Origin: Roseomonas sp.
GTDB taxonomy: Bacteria; Pseudomonadota; Alphaproteobacteria; Acetobacterales; Acetobacteraceae
Reading direction: 5' to 3'
DNA length: 48,715 nt
NCBI GenBank assembly: GCA_020249465.1
Contig: JADCFP010000129.1
Coordinates: 1-48,715 of the forward strand
Numbering within the stretch: the first letter of the stretch is position 1; each line of letters opens with the position of its first letter. This document shows positions 17,076-24,842 of the stretch, in pieces. The notes under the pieces were generated by a model. It did no database searches. It was not told where the DNA came from and saw only the letters and a program-made list of their open reading frames with translations. The position numbers and the translations under genes were made by a program.

Positions 17076-18133
17076 GCGACATCATCACCACTCCCGAAGA
17101 ACGCAGGGCTGAGGTTGAACGCCTAGCCGCGCAGCTTGATGTGACGGATCCGGCTGCCGTCCTCCGCTTCGGACAGGAAGCGCAGACCCGTGCCTCGGCG
17201 GCGGCTGATGCCATGCTGGAAGGCGCGAAGAACCGCGAAGCGGGGGAGGCAGGGCAAACGCTTGGCAGCTTGCTCACGACACTGCGTGGCTTTGATGTAT
17301 CAGGGCTTGCGGAAAAGCCGGGCTTTTTTGCGCGCATGTTCAACAAGGCGGGTGCTGAAGCTGCGCAGGTGGTCAGCCGCTATGAAGGCCTGAAGGACCA
17401 GGTAGAGGCGATTGGCGACAAGCTTGATGCGCATCGCACGCGGCTTTTGGAAGATGTCGAAAAGCTGGAACGGCTTTATGGCGCCACGCTTGATTGGTTC
17501 CACGGCCTTGGCGATCACATCGCCGCTGGCGAGATGGTGCTGAACAACACGGACAGCACCGCGATCCCGGAAGCGGAGGCCAAGGCAACGTCAGGTGATA
17601 TGCTCGCCGCTCAAAAGCTGCGGGATTTGCGCGCGGCGCGGGATGAGCTTGATCGGCGCATCCATGATCTGCGCCTGACGCGGCAGGTTGCGATGCAGGC
17701 GCTGCCTTCCATCCGGCTCATTCAGGAAAATGACAAGGCGCTGGCTGCGAAGATTCAATCCGTGGTGGCCAATACCGTGCCGCTATGGCGCCAGCAATTG
17801 GCGCAGGCACTTGCCATTCAGCGCATGCGCGATGCGGGGCAGACGCTGAAGCAGGCCAATGACCTCACCAATCAATTGCTGACCGCGAATGCCGAGAGGC
17901 TGCGCCAGGGCAATGCGGAAGCGCGTAGTGAAATTGAACGCGGCGTTTTCGATCTGGCCGCAGTGAAGCAGGCCAATGCGCTGTTGGTCGCAACCATTGA
18001 AGACAGCCTGACTATCGCCGAACGCGCCCGCGCCCAGCGCGCCGATGCGGCGGTGGAATTGGACAAGGCAGAAGCCGAAATCAGACGTGCGCTGATGGCC
18101 GCAAAGGCCCTGACGCCGGCGCCAAAAACCTGA
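17072..18133 (+). CDS. telA: Toxic anion resistance protein TelA
   Basis: Soluble, largely helical protein of 353 residues of the TelA family, associated with tellurite and envelope-stress tolerance in other bacteria, mechanism unsettled. Recognised by the middle and C-terminal core: MQALPSIRLIQENDKALAAKIQSVVANTVPLWRQQLAQAL (about 208-247), then ANDLTNQLLTANAERL, and EIERGVFDLAAVKQANALLVATIEDSLTI. The N-terminal third has FFARMFNKAGAEAAQVVSRYEGLKDQVE. It overlaps xpaC by ATGA. In many bacteria XpaC and TelA are encoded as neighbours, which supports both calls. Confidence 0.9.
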   Translation: MSDIITTPEERRAEVERLAAQLDVTDPAAVLRFGQEAQTRASAAADAMLEGAKNREAGEAGQTLGSLLTTLRGFDVSGLAEKPGFFARMFNKAGAEAAQVVSRYEGLKDQVEAIGDKLDAHRTRLLEDVEKLERLYGATLDWFHGLGDHIAAGEMVLNNTDSTAIPEAEAKATSGDMLAAQKLRDLRAARDELDRRIHDLRLTRQVAMQALPSIRLIQENDKALAAKIQSVVANTVPLWRQQLAQALAIQRMRDAGQTLKQANDLTNQLLTANAERLRQGNAEARSEIERGVFDLAAVKQANALLVATIEDSLTIAERARAQRADAAVELDKAEAEIRRALMAAKALTPAPKT

Positions 18134-18188
18134 ATTTAAATGCTGCACGGGTCACGGTCGTCAGTCACCACATGGGCTGAGACCGACT

Positions 18189-18229
18189 GGAGCGGATTGC
18201 GTGAACCGATGTGAACGCAACATGCTCTA
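18189..18229. repeat. Imperfect inverted repeat, REP-like intergenic element
   Basis: GAGCGGATTGCGT and ACGCAACATGCTC flank GAACCGATGTGA: the outer GAGC/GCTC and inner TTGCGT/ACGCAA arms pair, with three unpaired positions between them. It lies between the convergent telA and DUF1835 genes. Elements of this shape are commonly dispersed in alphaproteobacterial genomes; copy number here cannot be judged from one window. Confidence 0.5.
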
Positions 18230-18263
18230 GCCCATATCCTGTCCAAGAATGGGCTGCGCCGCC

Positions 18264-19082
18264 TCAGCCTTTCAGTCGCCTTACCGAATAATCCCGAAGA
18301 GCCGTGCGCGGCCCTTTCGCTTCGATGCGCCCGGCATCAATTAACGCATTTAGTCGGGCGCTGAAGAAAACATCGCCCATCAGGTTGCGCCGGTCGCAGC
18401 TTCCCATTGCGGCACCAACAACCCGCGCGGCCATTTGCCAATCCGGTCCACATGCAGCCAGCAGCAAGGGATCGTAGTATTCAACTGGCACAGCGATCAC
18501 ACGGTCGGCTTCCAAGCGCCGGAGCAGGCCGCTGGTCTCGCGGATGCGCACGAAATCCTGCGTCAATTGCTGTCGTTCAGCACTGCTCAGAAGCACACGG
18601 TTGGCGTAAAATGCTGCAAGCTGTTCCGGCGAATACATGGCGACATGGCTGCCCGTGTCGCGCCCAGAAACGCTTATCCGCCACACTGGCTCATGTCGCT
18701 GCATGAGCCGGTCGCAGGCCATAGCGATGAAGGTTGCATCATTCACATTATTGCCAGTCCAGATGATTACGGCGTCGGTTCGCGCGCGTTTCAGATGCTC
18801 GACAACCAGGCGCCATTCACCAAACGGGGTATAGCCATCAATGTCCTCGTCGCCGTAACCCTTGATAACCTCCCGCATATAGCCGATGCGTGCCGCATCA
18901 TCATTCAGCGGACCCTGTGCAAGGTCATCTGCAAAACTGACCACGACACCCGGGATACCGAAGGACGCGCAGGCCGCGCGCAAGCACCCCGCAGCGCTGT
19001 CGCCCGTTACTAAATGCAGTGGATTAACCAGCGAGGGCGGCGCTGCTGCGGGCAATTTTTCGTATCCTGGAAAACCCGGCAT
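18264..19082 (-). CDS. DUF1835 domain-containing protein (with DUF3658-like C-terminus)
   Basis: A 272-residue cytosolic protein of unknown function. The N-terminal LHLVTGDSAAGCLR and SFADDLAQGPL are the DUF1835 landmarks. The middle has VIIWTGNNVNDATFIAMACDRL. The C-terminal stretch FSARLNALIDAGRIEAKGPRTALRDYSVRRL resembles DUF3658. ATG 19082 is the likely start, with only a weak AAAAG element before it. It is monocistronic, facing telA across a repeat element. DUF1835 proteins are often encoded as stand-alone genes and no activity has been assigned to them; I do not infer one. Confidence 0.78.
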   Translation of the reverse strand: MPGFPGYEKLPAAAPPSLVNPLHLVTGDSAAGCLRAACASFGIPGVVVSFADDLAQGPLNDDAARIGYMREVIKGYGDEDIDGYTPFGEWRLVVEHLKRARTDAVIIWTGNNVNDATFIAMACDRLMQRHEPVWRISVSGRDTGSHVAMYSPEQLAAFYANRVLLSSAERQQLTQDFVRIRETSGLLRRLEADRVIAVPVEYYDPLLLAACGPDWQMAARVVGAAMGSCDRRNLMGDVFFSARLNALIDAGRIEAKGPRTALRDYSVRRLKG

Positions 19083-19178
19083 GATCTTTTCGCAACGCCC
19101 AGTTCGCGAGTGGCAGCGGCTGATCCGCACGGAGCAACCCGTCCTTCCGCGCCCTTATGCGCTAACGCCTGACATCAC

Positions 19179-19214
19179 GCCGAGTGGACTGGCCTTATCC
19201 CCAGCCAGCTCGGC
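19179..19214. other. Bulged inverted repeat between two minus-strand genes
   Basis: GCCGAG-TGGA-CTGGC pairs with GCCAG-CTCGGC around a 10-nt loop, giving 11 bp with one four-base bulge. It lies between the YidB-like gene (stop at 19254) and the start of the DUF1835 gene. It may be a terminator or leader element for the minus strand, though no clear T-run accompanies it. Confidence 0.3.
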
Positions 19215-19253
19215 ACGCGGCGCCACCCCATACACCTGATTGCTGGCGCCAGC

Positions 19254-19973
19254 TTAGCGCCGCCGAAAGAGCCCGCCCGGATCACCAAGCGGGTTGCGCG
19301 GGTCAACATCATTATCTCGGTAGCCGGCACCAGTGCTGCCCTTGCCGCTACTGCCAAGGGCGGCCGGCTTGCTCGGCAGTTCATCGCCCGGCGGCAGAAC
19401 CTTGCCGCCCTTGCCGGCCATGCCCGCCGCAGTGGCCGCACCCGCCCCGCCAAGGAGGCCACCGAGCAAGCCGCCCAAGCCCCCGCCTCCCTGTGCTTGC
19501 TGGCCGCCGGCCATCGCGCCCATCAGCGGGCCCAAAACATCCATCAGCCCACCTTGGGCCTGTTGCTGCTGCCCGCCCATCATGCCGGACAGCACGCTGC
19601 CCAGCACATCGCCAAGCCCACCGCCCATATCGGCCTGGCTTTGCGGCAGCCGCCCTTGCGGGGTCATGCCATTGATCACGGCGGGCAGAAGCTGCGCCAG
19701 AATCGCCGCCATGGCGCCGCCGGAAGCTGCGCCGCCACCAAAACGCTGCGCCAGCCCGGCAAGCTCATCACCGCCAAAGGCCTGGGCCAAGCGTTCGGGC
19801 GCCACGGGAAGGTTCTCGCTAGAGCCCACCCAGCTTTCCACTTCCTGGCCAAGCCCGCCCTGTTGCAGCTTGCCAACAAGGGAAGCGAGGCCATCAGGCG
19901 AACCGCCCCCCATCATGGCGCCCAGCAAATCACCAAGACCACCGCCAGCGCCCTGACCCCATGGATTACTCAT
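19254..19973 (-). CDS. YidB family (DUF937) protein with Gly/Gln-rich tail
   Basis: A 239-residue protein. The first about 110 residues match the YidB/DUF937 pattern: LGDLLGAMMGG, LVGKLQQGGLGQEVESWVG, LPVAPERLAQAFGGDELAGLAQRFG and LLPAVINGMTPQGRLPQ. The second half is low complexity: GGLGDVLGSVLSGMMGGQQQQ-type repeats, GGGGLGGLLGGLLGGAGAATAAG, and a polar tail (VDPRNPLGDPGGLFRRR). GGAGG lies 6 nt before ATG 19973, so the far longer open frame running to 20726 is antisense to the alcohol dehydrogenase and not coding. Function of the family is unknown. Confidence 0.85.
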   Translation of the reverse strand: MSNPWGQGAGGGLGDLLGAMMGGGSPDGLASLVGKLQQGGLGQEVESWVGSSENLPVAPERLAQAFGGDELAGLAQRFGGGAASGGAMAAILAQLLPAVINGMTPQGRLPQSQADMGGGLGDVLGSVLSGMMGGQQQQAQGGLMDVLGPLMGAMAGGQQAQGGGGLGGLLGGLLGGAGAATAAGMAGKGGKVLPPGDELPSKPAALGSSGKGSTGAGYRDNDVDPRNPLGDPGGLFRRR

Positions 19974-20120
19974 ACGCGTTCCTCCGGTTGATGCCGCAAG
20001 CTTAGGCGGCTTTCCCGCAACGTCAAACAAAACTGGACCAGCCATTGCGCCGAAGCGCTTGACCGCAAGCCCAAGGCTTGTTCCCATGCTCCCAACACGA
20101 GAAACATGAGGAAGTCCGCC

Positions 20121-21188
20121 ATGCGCGCCTGGGCCGTTATTGAAGCCGGTAAACCCTTGCAGGAAATCGAGATCCCAACGCCCGAGCCCACCGGCCAGCA
20201 GGTGTTGCTGGAAATCACCCATGCCGGGGTTTGCCATTCGGATCTGCATATCTGGGAAGGCGGCTATGATCTTGGTTCGCGCGGTTATCTGAAACTTTCT
20301 GATCGCGGGGTGAAGCTGCCGCTGGCCATGGGGCATGAAATTGTCGGGCGCGTGCTGAAATGGGGCCCGGATGCCAATGGCGCCGGCCTCAAGGTCGGTG
20401 ACCATATGGTGGTCTTCCCCTGGGTTGGCTGTGGCACCTGCGAATCCTGCTGCGCGGATGAGGATAATATGTGCCTCACGCCCAAAAGCCTCGGCGTTTA
20501 TCAGCATGGTGGCTATGCGACGCATGTGCTGGCGCCGGAACCACGGCATTTGGTGCCGGTGGGCAACCTTGATCCCGCTTTGGCCGCAACCTATGCCTGT
20601 TCCGGCATTACGGTGTTCAGCGCCATCAATAAGGTGATGCCGATGCCGGCCGATGAGCCGATCGTGCTGATCGGCGCGGGTGGTCTCGGCCTGAACGCGA
20701 TTGCCGTGCTGAAGGCCAAGGGCCATCGGCGAATCGTGGTGGTGGATGTGAGCCCGGCCAAGCTGGAAGCCGCCAAGCGGGAAGGGGCCACCGATATCGT
20801 TCAGGGTGGTGATGCCGAGACGGCCAAGCGCATCATGGAAGCCTGTGGCGGCCCGGTGCGCGCCATTATTGATCTGGTGAACGGCACCGAGACAGCGCGG
20901 AGCGCCTTTGATGCGCTGCGCAAGGGCGGCAAGCTGGTGCAGGTGGGCCTGTTTGGCGGTGAATTGGCCGTGCCGCTGCCGGTGATGCCGATGCGGGCGC
21001 TGACCATCCAGGGTTCATATGTGGGCAATGTCAAGGAGTTACGGGAATTGGTCGGTATTGCTCAGAAGGGTGGCTTGCCGGGTATTCCGATTACCCGCAT
21101 GCCGCTCAATCAGGCCGACATGGCGCTCAATAGGTTGAAAGACGGCCGGGTGACTGGCCGAATTGTTCTGACGGCGGAGGGTCTTTGA
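20121..21188 (+). CDS. Zinc-dependent alcohol dehydrogenase (MDR family)
   Basis: Cytosolic NAD(P)-dependent medium-chain dehydrogenase, 355 residues. Catalytic zinc ligands are in GVCHSDLH (Cys about 37) and GHEIVGRV (His about 73). Structural zinc cysteines lie in GCGTCESCCADEDNMC. The cofactor fold has GAGGLGLNAIAVLKAKGH followed by VVDVSP, an acidic residue after the second strand favouring NAD. ATG 20121 is preferred over ATG 20106 because GAGGAAG lies 6 nt upstream of the former. It is divergent from the YidB-like gene. The substrate could be a primary or aromatic alcohol; sequence alone does not decide. Confidence 0.9.
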   Translation: MRAWAVIEAGKPLQEIEIPTPEPTGQQVLLEITHAGVCHSDLHIWEGGYDLGSRGYLKLSDRGVKLPLAMGHEIVGRVLKWGPDANGAGLKVGDHMVVFPWVGCGTCESCCADEDNMCLTPKSLGVYQHGGYATHVLAPEPRHLVPVGNLDPALAATYACSGITVFSAINKVMPMPADEPIVLIGAGGLGLNAIAVLKAKGHRRIVVVDVSPAKLEAAKREGATDIVQGGDAETAKRIMEACGGPVRAIIDLVNGTETARSAFDALRKGGKLVQVGLFGGELAVPLPVMPMRALTIQGSYVGNVKELRELVGIAQKGGLPGIPITRMPLNQADMALNRLKDGRVTGRIVLTAEGL

Positions 21189-21242
21189 AAATTACTAAAC
21201 TAAAAGTTGCAATTGCTTCCAAAATGCTCAATCCTGCGTTTC

Positions 21243-21857
21243 ATGGATAACGGAAGCGCCCTTGTGCAAGACATCGCCCCGCTGCGAGACTTTGTCCGCG
21301 GCATGACAGCCCTGGCCGAAGCGGGGGCCGATGAGCCCCGCTTCCTGAAGGACGCACCAGACCTGCTCCGAAGGCTTGTGCTTTCGGATAATTGGTTGCC
21401 GCCGGAATATACGGCGCCTACCGATACGTATCGGCAATTATTGCTGCATTGCGATCCCCAAGAACGTTTCTCGGTCGTCTGTTTTGTCTGGGGGCCTGGT
21501 CAGCAGACGCCCGTGCATAATCATACTGTTTGGGGCCTGGTTGGCGTGCATCAGGGTGAGGAGATTTCCACCGAAATGCTCGCGGACCCAAATGGTGGGC
21601 CGATGCGCCCGGGCCGGGTTGATCGCGCCAAGCGCGGCGATGTGGTGGTCCTCAGCAGCGACAGTTACGACACGCATCGCGTCGAAAACGCGGTGGAAGG
21701 TCGCACCAGCATCAGCATTCATGTCTATGGCGCCAATATCGGCGCGGTAAGGCGTGCGATGTTCAATGCCGAGACAAGCCAGCCTGAATATTTCATCTCC
21801 GGCTACGACAATAAGTCCGTCCCCAATCTTTGGGATTTGAGCCGCTCGGCTAATTGA
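21243..21857 (+). CDS. Cysteine dioxygenase-type thiol dioxygenase (cupin)
   Basis: A 204-residue mononuclear-iron cupin that adds O2 to a thiol, giving a sulfinic acid. The metal-binding pattern is present: PVHNHTVWGLVGV (the HxH pair near 89-91) and the third histidine in SDSYDTHRVEN (about 141). The HNHTVWG context resembles bacterial 3-mercaptopropionate dioxygenases more than mammalian cysteine dioxygenase. ATG 21243 begins the conserved region; the frame is open to 21207 without a better start, and the ribosome-binding site is weak. It lies upstream of a 2-oxoglutarate oxygenase and a HAAT binding protein. Confidence 0.87.
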   Translation: MDNGSALVQDIAPLRDFVRGMTALAEAGADEPRFLKDAPDLLRRLVLSDNWLPPEYTAPTDTYRQLLLHCDPQERFSVVCFVWGPGQQTPVHNHTVWGLVGVHQGEEISTEMLADPNGGPMRPGRVDRAKRGDVVVLSSDSYDTHRVENAVEGRTSISIHVYGANIGAVRRAMFNAETSQPEYFISGYDNKSVPNLWDLSRSAN

Positions 21858-21859
21858 AA

Positions 21860-21889
21860 ACGCCTCTTGCGCAGATGTGCCTGAGGCGT
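21860..21889 (+). other. Inverted repeat after thiol dioxygenase gene
   Basis: ACGCCTC and GAGGCGT are separated by 16 nt (21860-21866 and 21883-21889), starting 3 nt after the stop codon. There is no following T-run, so termination would be weak; it could instead be an mRNA 3' end stabiliser. Confidence 0.35.
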
Positions 21890-21923
21890 GATGCTACCTG
21901 CCTATAAGCAGGGATCAACCGCC

Positions 21924-22913
21924 ATGGCCGACAGCATTCCCGTTCTTGATCTGGCGCCCTTGCGCGCTGGAGCGTCAGGCGCACTCGACAGACTGGGCGA
22001 AGAACTCCGCCACGCCTTCACTGAAGTTGGCTTCTATTTCGTTCGCAATCACGGCATTTCGGAAGCGCTGCTCGATCAAACCTTCGCCGAGGCAGCGCGC
22101 TTTCACGCGCAACCCTTGGACGCGAAACTGAGCCTCAAGATCAATGAACATAATATCGGCTATATGCCGATGCGGGGTGCGACCACGCGCGTGAATGCGG
22201 TGGGTGATGTGGCTTTGCCGAACGCGAATGAGGCCGTATTCTTCAAGCGGGACCTGCCCGCTGATCATCCCGATGTTCTGGGCAAGGTGCGCTTTCGCGG
22301 CGCCAATCAATGGCCGGATTTGCCGGGCTTTCGCACCAACATCCTTCAAGCCTGCGCAGCATTTGAAGGACTGGGGCTGTCGCTGCTGCCCATTTATGCG
22401 CGCGCGCTTGGCCTGCCGGCTGATTACTTCGCACCGTTTTTTCAGGAACCCATGTTCACGCTGCGCATGTCCCATTACCCGCCGCAGGAGCCGACCGCGC
22501 CCGAGAATGAATACGGCATCGCACCCCATATGGACACAAGCTTCATGACCATTCTGGCGCAGAACAAGGTGCCGGGCCTGTCGCTTCGGCTGCCCGATGG
22601 GCGCTGGCTGGATGCGCCGGCACCTGAAGGCGCGTTGTTAATCAATGGCGGGATGATGCTAAGGCGCTGGACAGATAATCGCTTCCTCGCGACCCCGCAT
22701 CGCGTCATTAATCGCTCTGGCCGCGAACGCTATGCGATCCCGTTTTTCATGGATGCGAATTACCGCGCTGTCATGAAACCGATCACGGCGGATGGCGCAA
22801 CGGCGAGGATGGAACCCATCACCTATCCCGATTTCATGACTGGGTATCAGCGCGCCAATTTTCATCACGCCGCAGAAAAATCCGAAGAAAAGGTGCAGTT
22901 GCAGGGCGCCTGA
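21924..22913 (+). CDS. Isopenicillin-N-synthase-like Fe(II)/2-oxoglutarate oxygenase
   Basis: A 329-residue non-haem iron oxygenase. The N-terminal DIOX_N region has SIPVLDLAPL and VGFYFVRNHGIS. The iron ligands are in APHMDTSFM (H-x-D) and TPHRVINRS (distal H). The cosubstrate arginine is in RERYAIPFF, where the usual R-x-S reads R-x-A. The ATG at 21924 is preferred to upstream GTG/ATG codons because AGGGA lies 9 nt before it and conserved sequence begins there. Family members hydroxylate or desaturate small molecules; the substrate is unknown. It is 66 nt after the thiol dioxygenase gene and 93 nt before the fourth HAAT binding-protein gene. Confidence 0.87.
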   Translation: MADSIPVLDLAPLRAGASGALDRLGEELRHAFTEVGFYFVRNHGISEALLDQTFAEAARFHAQPLDAKLSLKINEHNIGYMPMRGATTRVNAVGDVALPNANEAVFFKRDLPADHPDVLGKVRFRGANQWPDLPGFRTNILQACAAFEGLGLSLLPIYARALGLPADYFAPFFQEPMFTLRMSHYPPQEPTAPENEYGIAPHMDTSFMTILAQNKVPGLSLRLPDGRWLDAPAPEGALLINGGMMLRRWTDNRFLATPHRVINRSGRERYAIPFFMDANYRAVMKPITADGATARMEPITYPDFMTGYQRANFHHAAEKSEEKVQLQGA

Positions 22914-23006
22914 AAGCTGGTTCGACCGGGGGGCTTTACCTTCCTTCCAAATGGCGTAGCCTTTTTCAGGCCGGCTAGGCTGAGAATCAATTTGGGAGGA
23001 AAATTC

Positions 23007-24245
23007 ATGCAAGTTACACGTCGCACGGCCCTTGCGGCCGGTGCGGGCATTGGCACCGGTATTGGTGGCCTGCCCTGGCGGAGCGCAAAGGCGCAGGCCG
23101 CGAATACCATCAAGATGGCGCTGCTTTGCGACTTCTCCGGAACTTATCGCGATGTGACCGGCCCCACGTCTCTTGCCTGCGTGCGTCAGGCGGCGGCGGA
23201 GATGGCCAATCGCGGCTTCAATATCGAAGTGCTGTTTGGCGATAACCAGAATCGCCCGGATGTCGGTTCAAACCTCACGCGGCAATGGATTGATCGCGAA
23301 GGGGTTGATCTGATCATTGATGGCGGCGCTTCATCCGTGGCGCTGGCGGTGGCGGATATCGTGCGCGAAAAGAACAAGGTGTTCATGAGCACCTCGACCG
23401 CGACCTCTGATCTGACAGGGCGCGCCTGCACGCCCAATACCGTCCATTGGACCTATGATACCTATATGCTCGCGAAATCCACCGGCGGTGCGACCGTGAA
23501 GGCGGGTGGGGATAGCTGGTTCTTCATCACGGCGGATTACGCCTTCGGCCATGCTTTGGAACGCGATACGGCGAATTTCGTGCGTAATGCAGGCGGGCGG
23601 GTTCTCGGCCAGGTGCGCACACCTTTCCCAGGCACCACTGATTTCTCGTCCTTCCTGGTGCAGGCGCAAGCATCCCGCGCCAAGGTCATTGGCCTCGCCA
23701 ATGCGGGTGGCGATACCATCAACTGCATCAAGCAGGCAGCGGAATTCGGCATCACACGTCGTGGTACGAAGCTCGCGAGCCTTCTGATGTTCTTGCCCGA
23801 TGTGCATGCGCTTGGCTTGCAGACGGCGCAGGGACTGGTTTGCACAGAGACCTTCTATTGGGATTTGAATGACCGCACGCGCGCCTTTTCCACGCGCATC
23901 CGGCCACAGATTGGCCAGAATGCGCTCTGCATGAACCATGCGGGCACTTACGCGGCGCCGTTGCATTACCTGAAGACGGTTGCCGACATGGGCGCCGCAG
24001 CTGCCAAGCAGAATGGCGCGGCAACGGTTGCGCGCATGAAGGCCATTCCCTGCGATGATGATTGCTTTGGCCCCGGCAGCATCCGCCCGGATGGTCGCAA
24101 GCTCCATCCCGCCTATCTGTTTGAGGTCAAGAAGCCCGAAGAGAGCAGGGGGGCTTTCGACTACTACAAGCTGCTGCAAACAACAGCCCGCGAAGAAGCT
24201 TTCCGCCCGCTCAATGACGGTGGATGCAGCCTCGTCCGCAGCTGA
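23007..24245 (+). CDS. ABC transporter substrate-binding protein, HAAT type, orphan fourth copy
   Basis: A 412-residue paralogue of the tandem trio at 3227-6984, sharing GGDSWFFITADYAFGHALERD and DFSSFLVQAQASRAKVIGLANAG. The leader MQVTRRTALAAGAGIGTGIGG is Tat-like. Distinct features are CDFSGTYRDVTGPTS, LFGDNQNRPDVGSN (others have DHQNR) and INCIKQAAEFGITRRGTK. GGAGGA lies 6 nt before ATG 23007; the frame begins at 22992 but that TTG is inside the ribosome-binding region. No permease or ATPase gene is adjacent, so it probably uses LivHMGF encoded 15 kb upstream or another locus. It ends in a strong hairpin shared with gtrA. Confidence 0.92.
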   Translation: MQVTRRTALAAGAGIGTGIGGLPWRSAKAQAANTIKMALLCDFSGTYRDVTGPTSLACVRQAAAEMANRGFNIEVLFGDNQNRPDVGSNLTRQWIDREGVDLIIDGGASSVALAVADIVREKNKVFMSTSTATSDLTGRACTPNTVHWTYDTYMLAKSTGGATVKAGGDSWFFITADYAFGHALERDTANFVRNAGGRVLGQVRTPFPGTTDFSSFLVQAQASRAKVIGLANAGGDTINCIKQAAEFGITRRGTKLASLLMFLPDVHALGLQTAQGLVCTETFYWDLNDRTRAFSTRIRPQIGQNALCMNHAGTYAAPLHYLKTVADMGAAAAKQNGAATVARMKAIPCDDDCFGPGSIRPDGRKLHPAYLFEVKKPEESRGAFDYYKLLQTTAREEAFRPLNDGGCSLVRS

Positions 24246-24256
24246 AGACTGAAGGA

Positions 24257-24283
24257 CGCGGCGGGCTTACCCATCCCGCCGCG
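24257..24283. terminator. Bidirectional hairpin between binding protein and gtrA
   Basis: Perfect 9-bp stem CGCGGCGGG/CCCGCCGCG with a 9-nt loop between the convergent ends of the binding-protein gene (stop ends at 24245) and gtrA (minus, stop at 24285). The flanking sequence is only mildly T-rich, so factor-independent termination may be partial. Confidence 0.6.
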
Positions 24284-24284
24284 C

Positions 24285-24734
24285 CTAATTCTTCACGCCG
24301 AACACCAATCGGCGTGACAGCACAAAATTCCCGAACATCCCGGCAATCGCCCCGGCAGCGACACCAAGAACGGGATGCGCTGCCACCAGCGGCACAAAGG
24401 CAATCAACGCGGCATAGGTGCCGTAATTCATCGCAAAGCCCACCAGATTGACAACCAGGAACAGCGCCCATTGCTGATGCACCGGGCCATTGCCGCGCCC
24501 GCGAAAGGTCCAAACGCGATTGAGCGCCCAGGTCGTGGTCGCCGCCACCAGATATGACACGGCGCGCCCACCATAAAGCCCAAGGCCGAGCGCGAGCCCG
24601 GCATAAAGCACCGCAGTATCCACCACGAAACCGACGGTGCCCACCACACCAAAACGCAGGAATTCCATCAACACGCCAAAGCGTGCCGCGCCGATCATGC
24701 CTTCAATGCGGGTAAGGATCGCTTGCACTGCCAT
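24285..24734 (-). CDS. GtrA family membrane protein
   Basis: A 149-residue protein with four predicted transmembrane helices (about 24-46, 50-68, 85-106 and 113-137). GtrA markers are EFLRFGVVGTVGFVVDTAVLY and TTTWALNRVWTF, followed by GFAMNYGTYAALI and GMFGNFVLSRRLVF. GtrA proteins are thought to flip or transfer polyprenyl-linked sugars during surface polysaccharide modification. The start at 24734 has a modest ACAGG element; ATG at about 24668 (MEFLRFGVVG) is possible. No glycosyltransferase lies next to it. Confidence 0.9.
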   Translation of the reverse strand: MAVQAILTRIEGMIGAARFGVLMEFLRFGVVGTVGFVVDTAVLYAGLALGLGLYGGRAVSYLVAATTTWALNRVWTFRGRGNGPVHQQWALFLVVNLVGFAMNYGTYAALIAFVPLVAAHPVLGVAAGAIAGMFGNFVLSRRLVFGVKN

Positions 24735-24842
24735 GCGCGCCTGTAACGCAGGAAAGCGGGGTGGGGCAAACCGCCTTGGCCCTCATGCGGTTCCGGCGCT
24801 ATCACATGGCACCGAAAAATCCTGGCCTGAAGGGAAGCGCGC

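Noticed and set aside
19974-20726. N-terminal 250-codon extension of the YidB-like gene
   Set aside because: It is antisense to the zinc alcohol dehydrogenase; GGAGG lies before ATG 19973, which starts the YidB pattern.
21924-22913. Claim that R-x-A instead of R-x-S inactivates the oxygenase
   Set aside because: Iron ligands H-x-D and H are intact and other family members tolerate variation at that position, so I report it only as a detail.
22992-23006. TTG at 22992 as start of the fourth HAAT binding protein
   Set aside because: It lies inside the GGAGGA ribosome-binding region; ATG 23007 starts the Tat-like leader.
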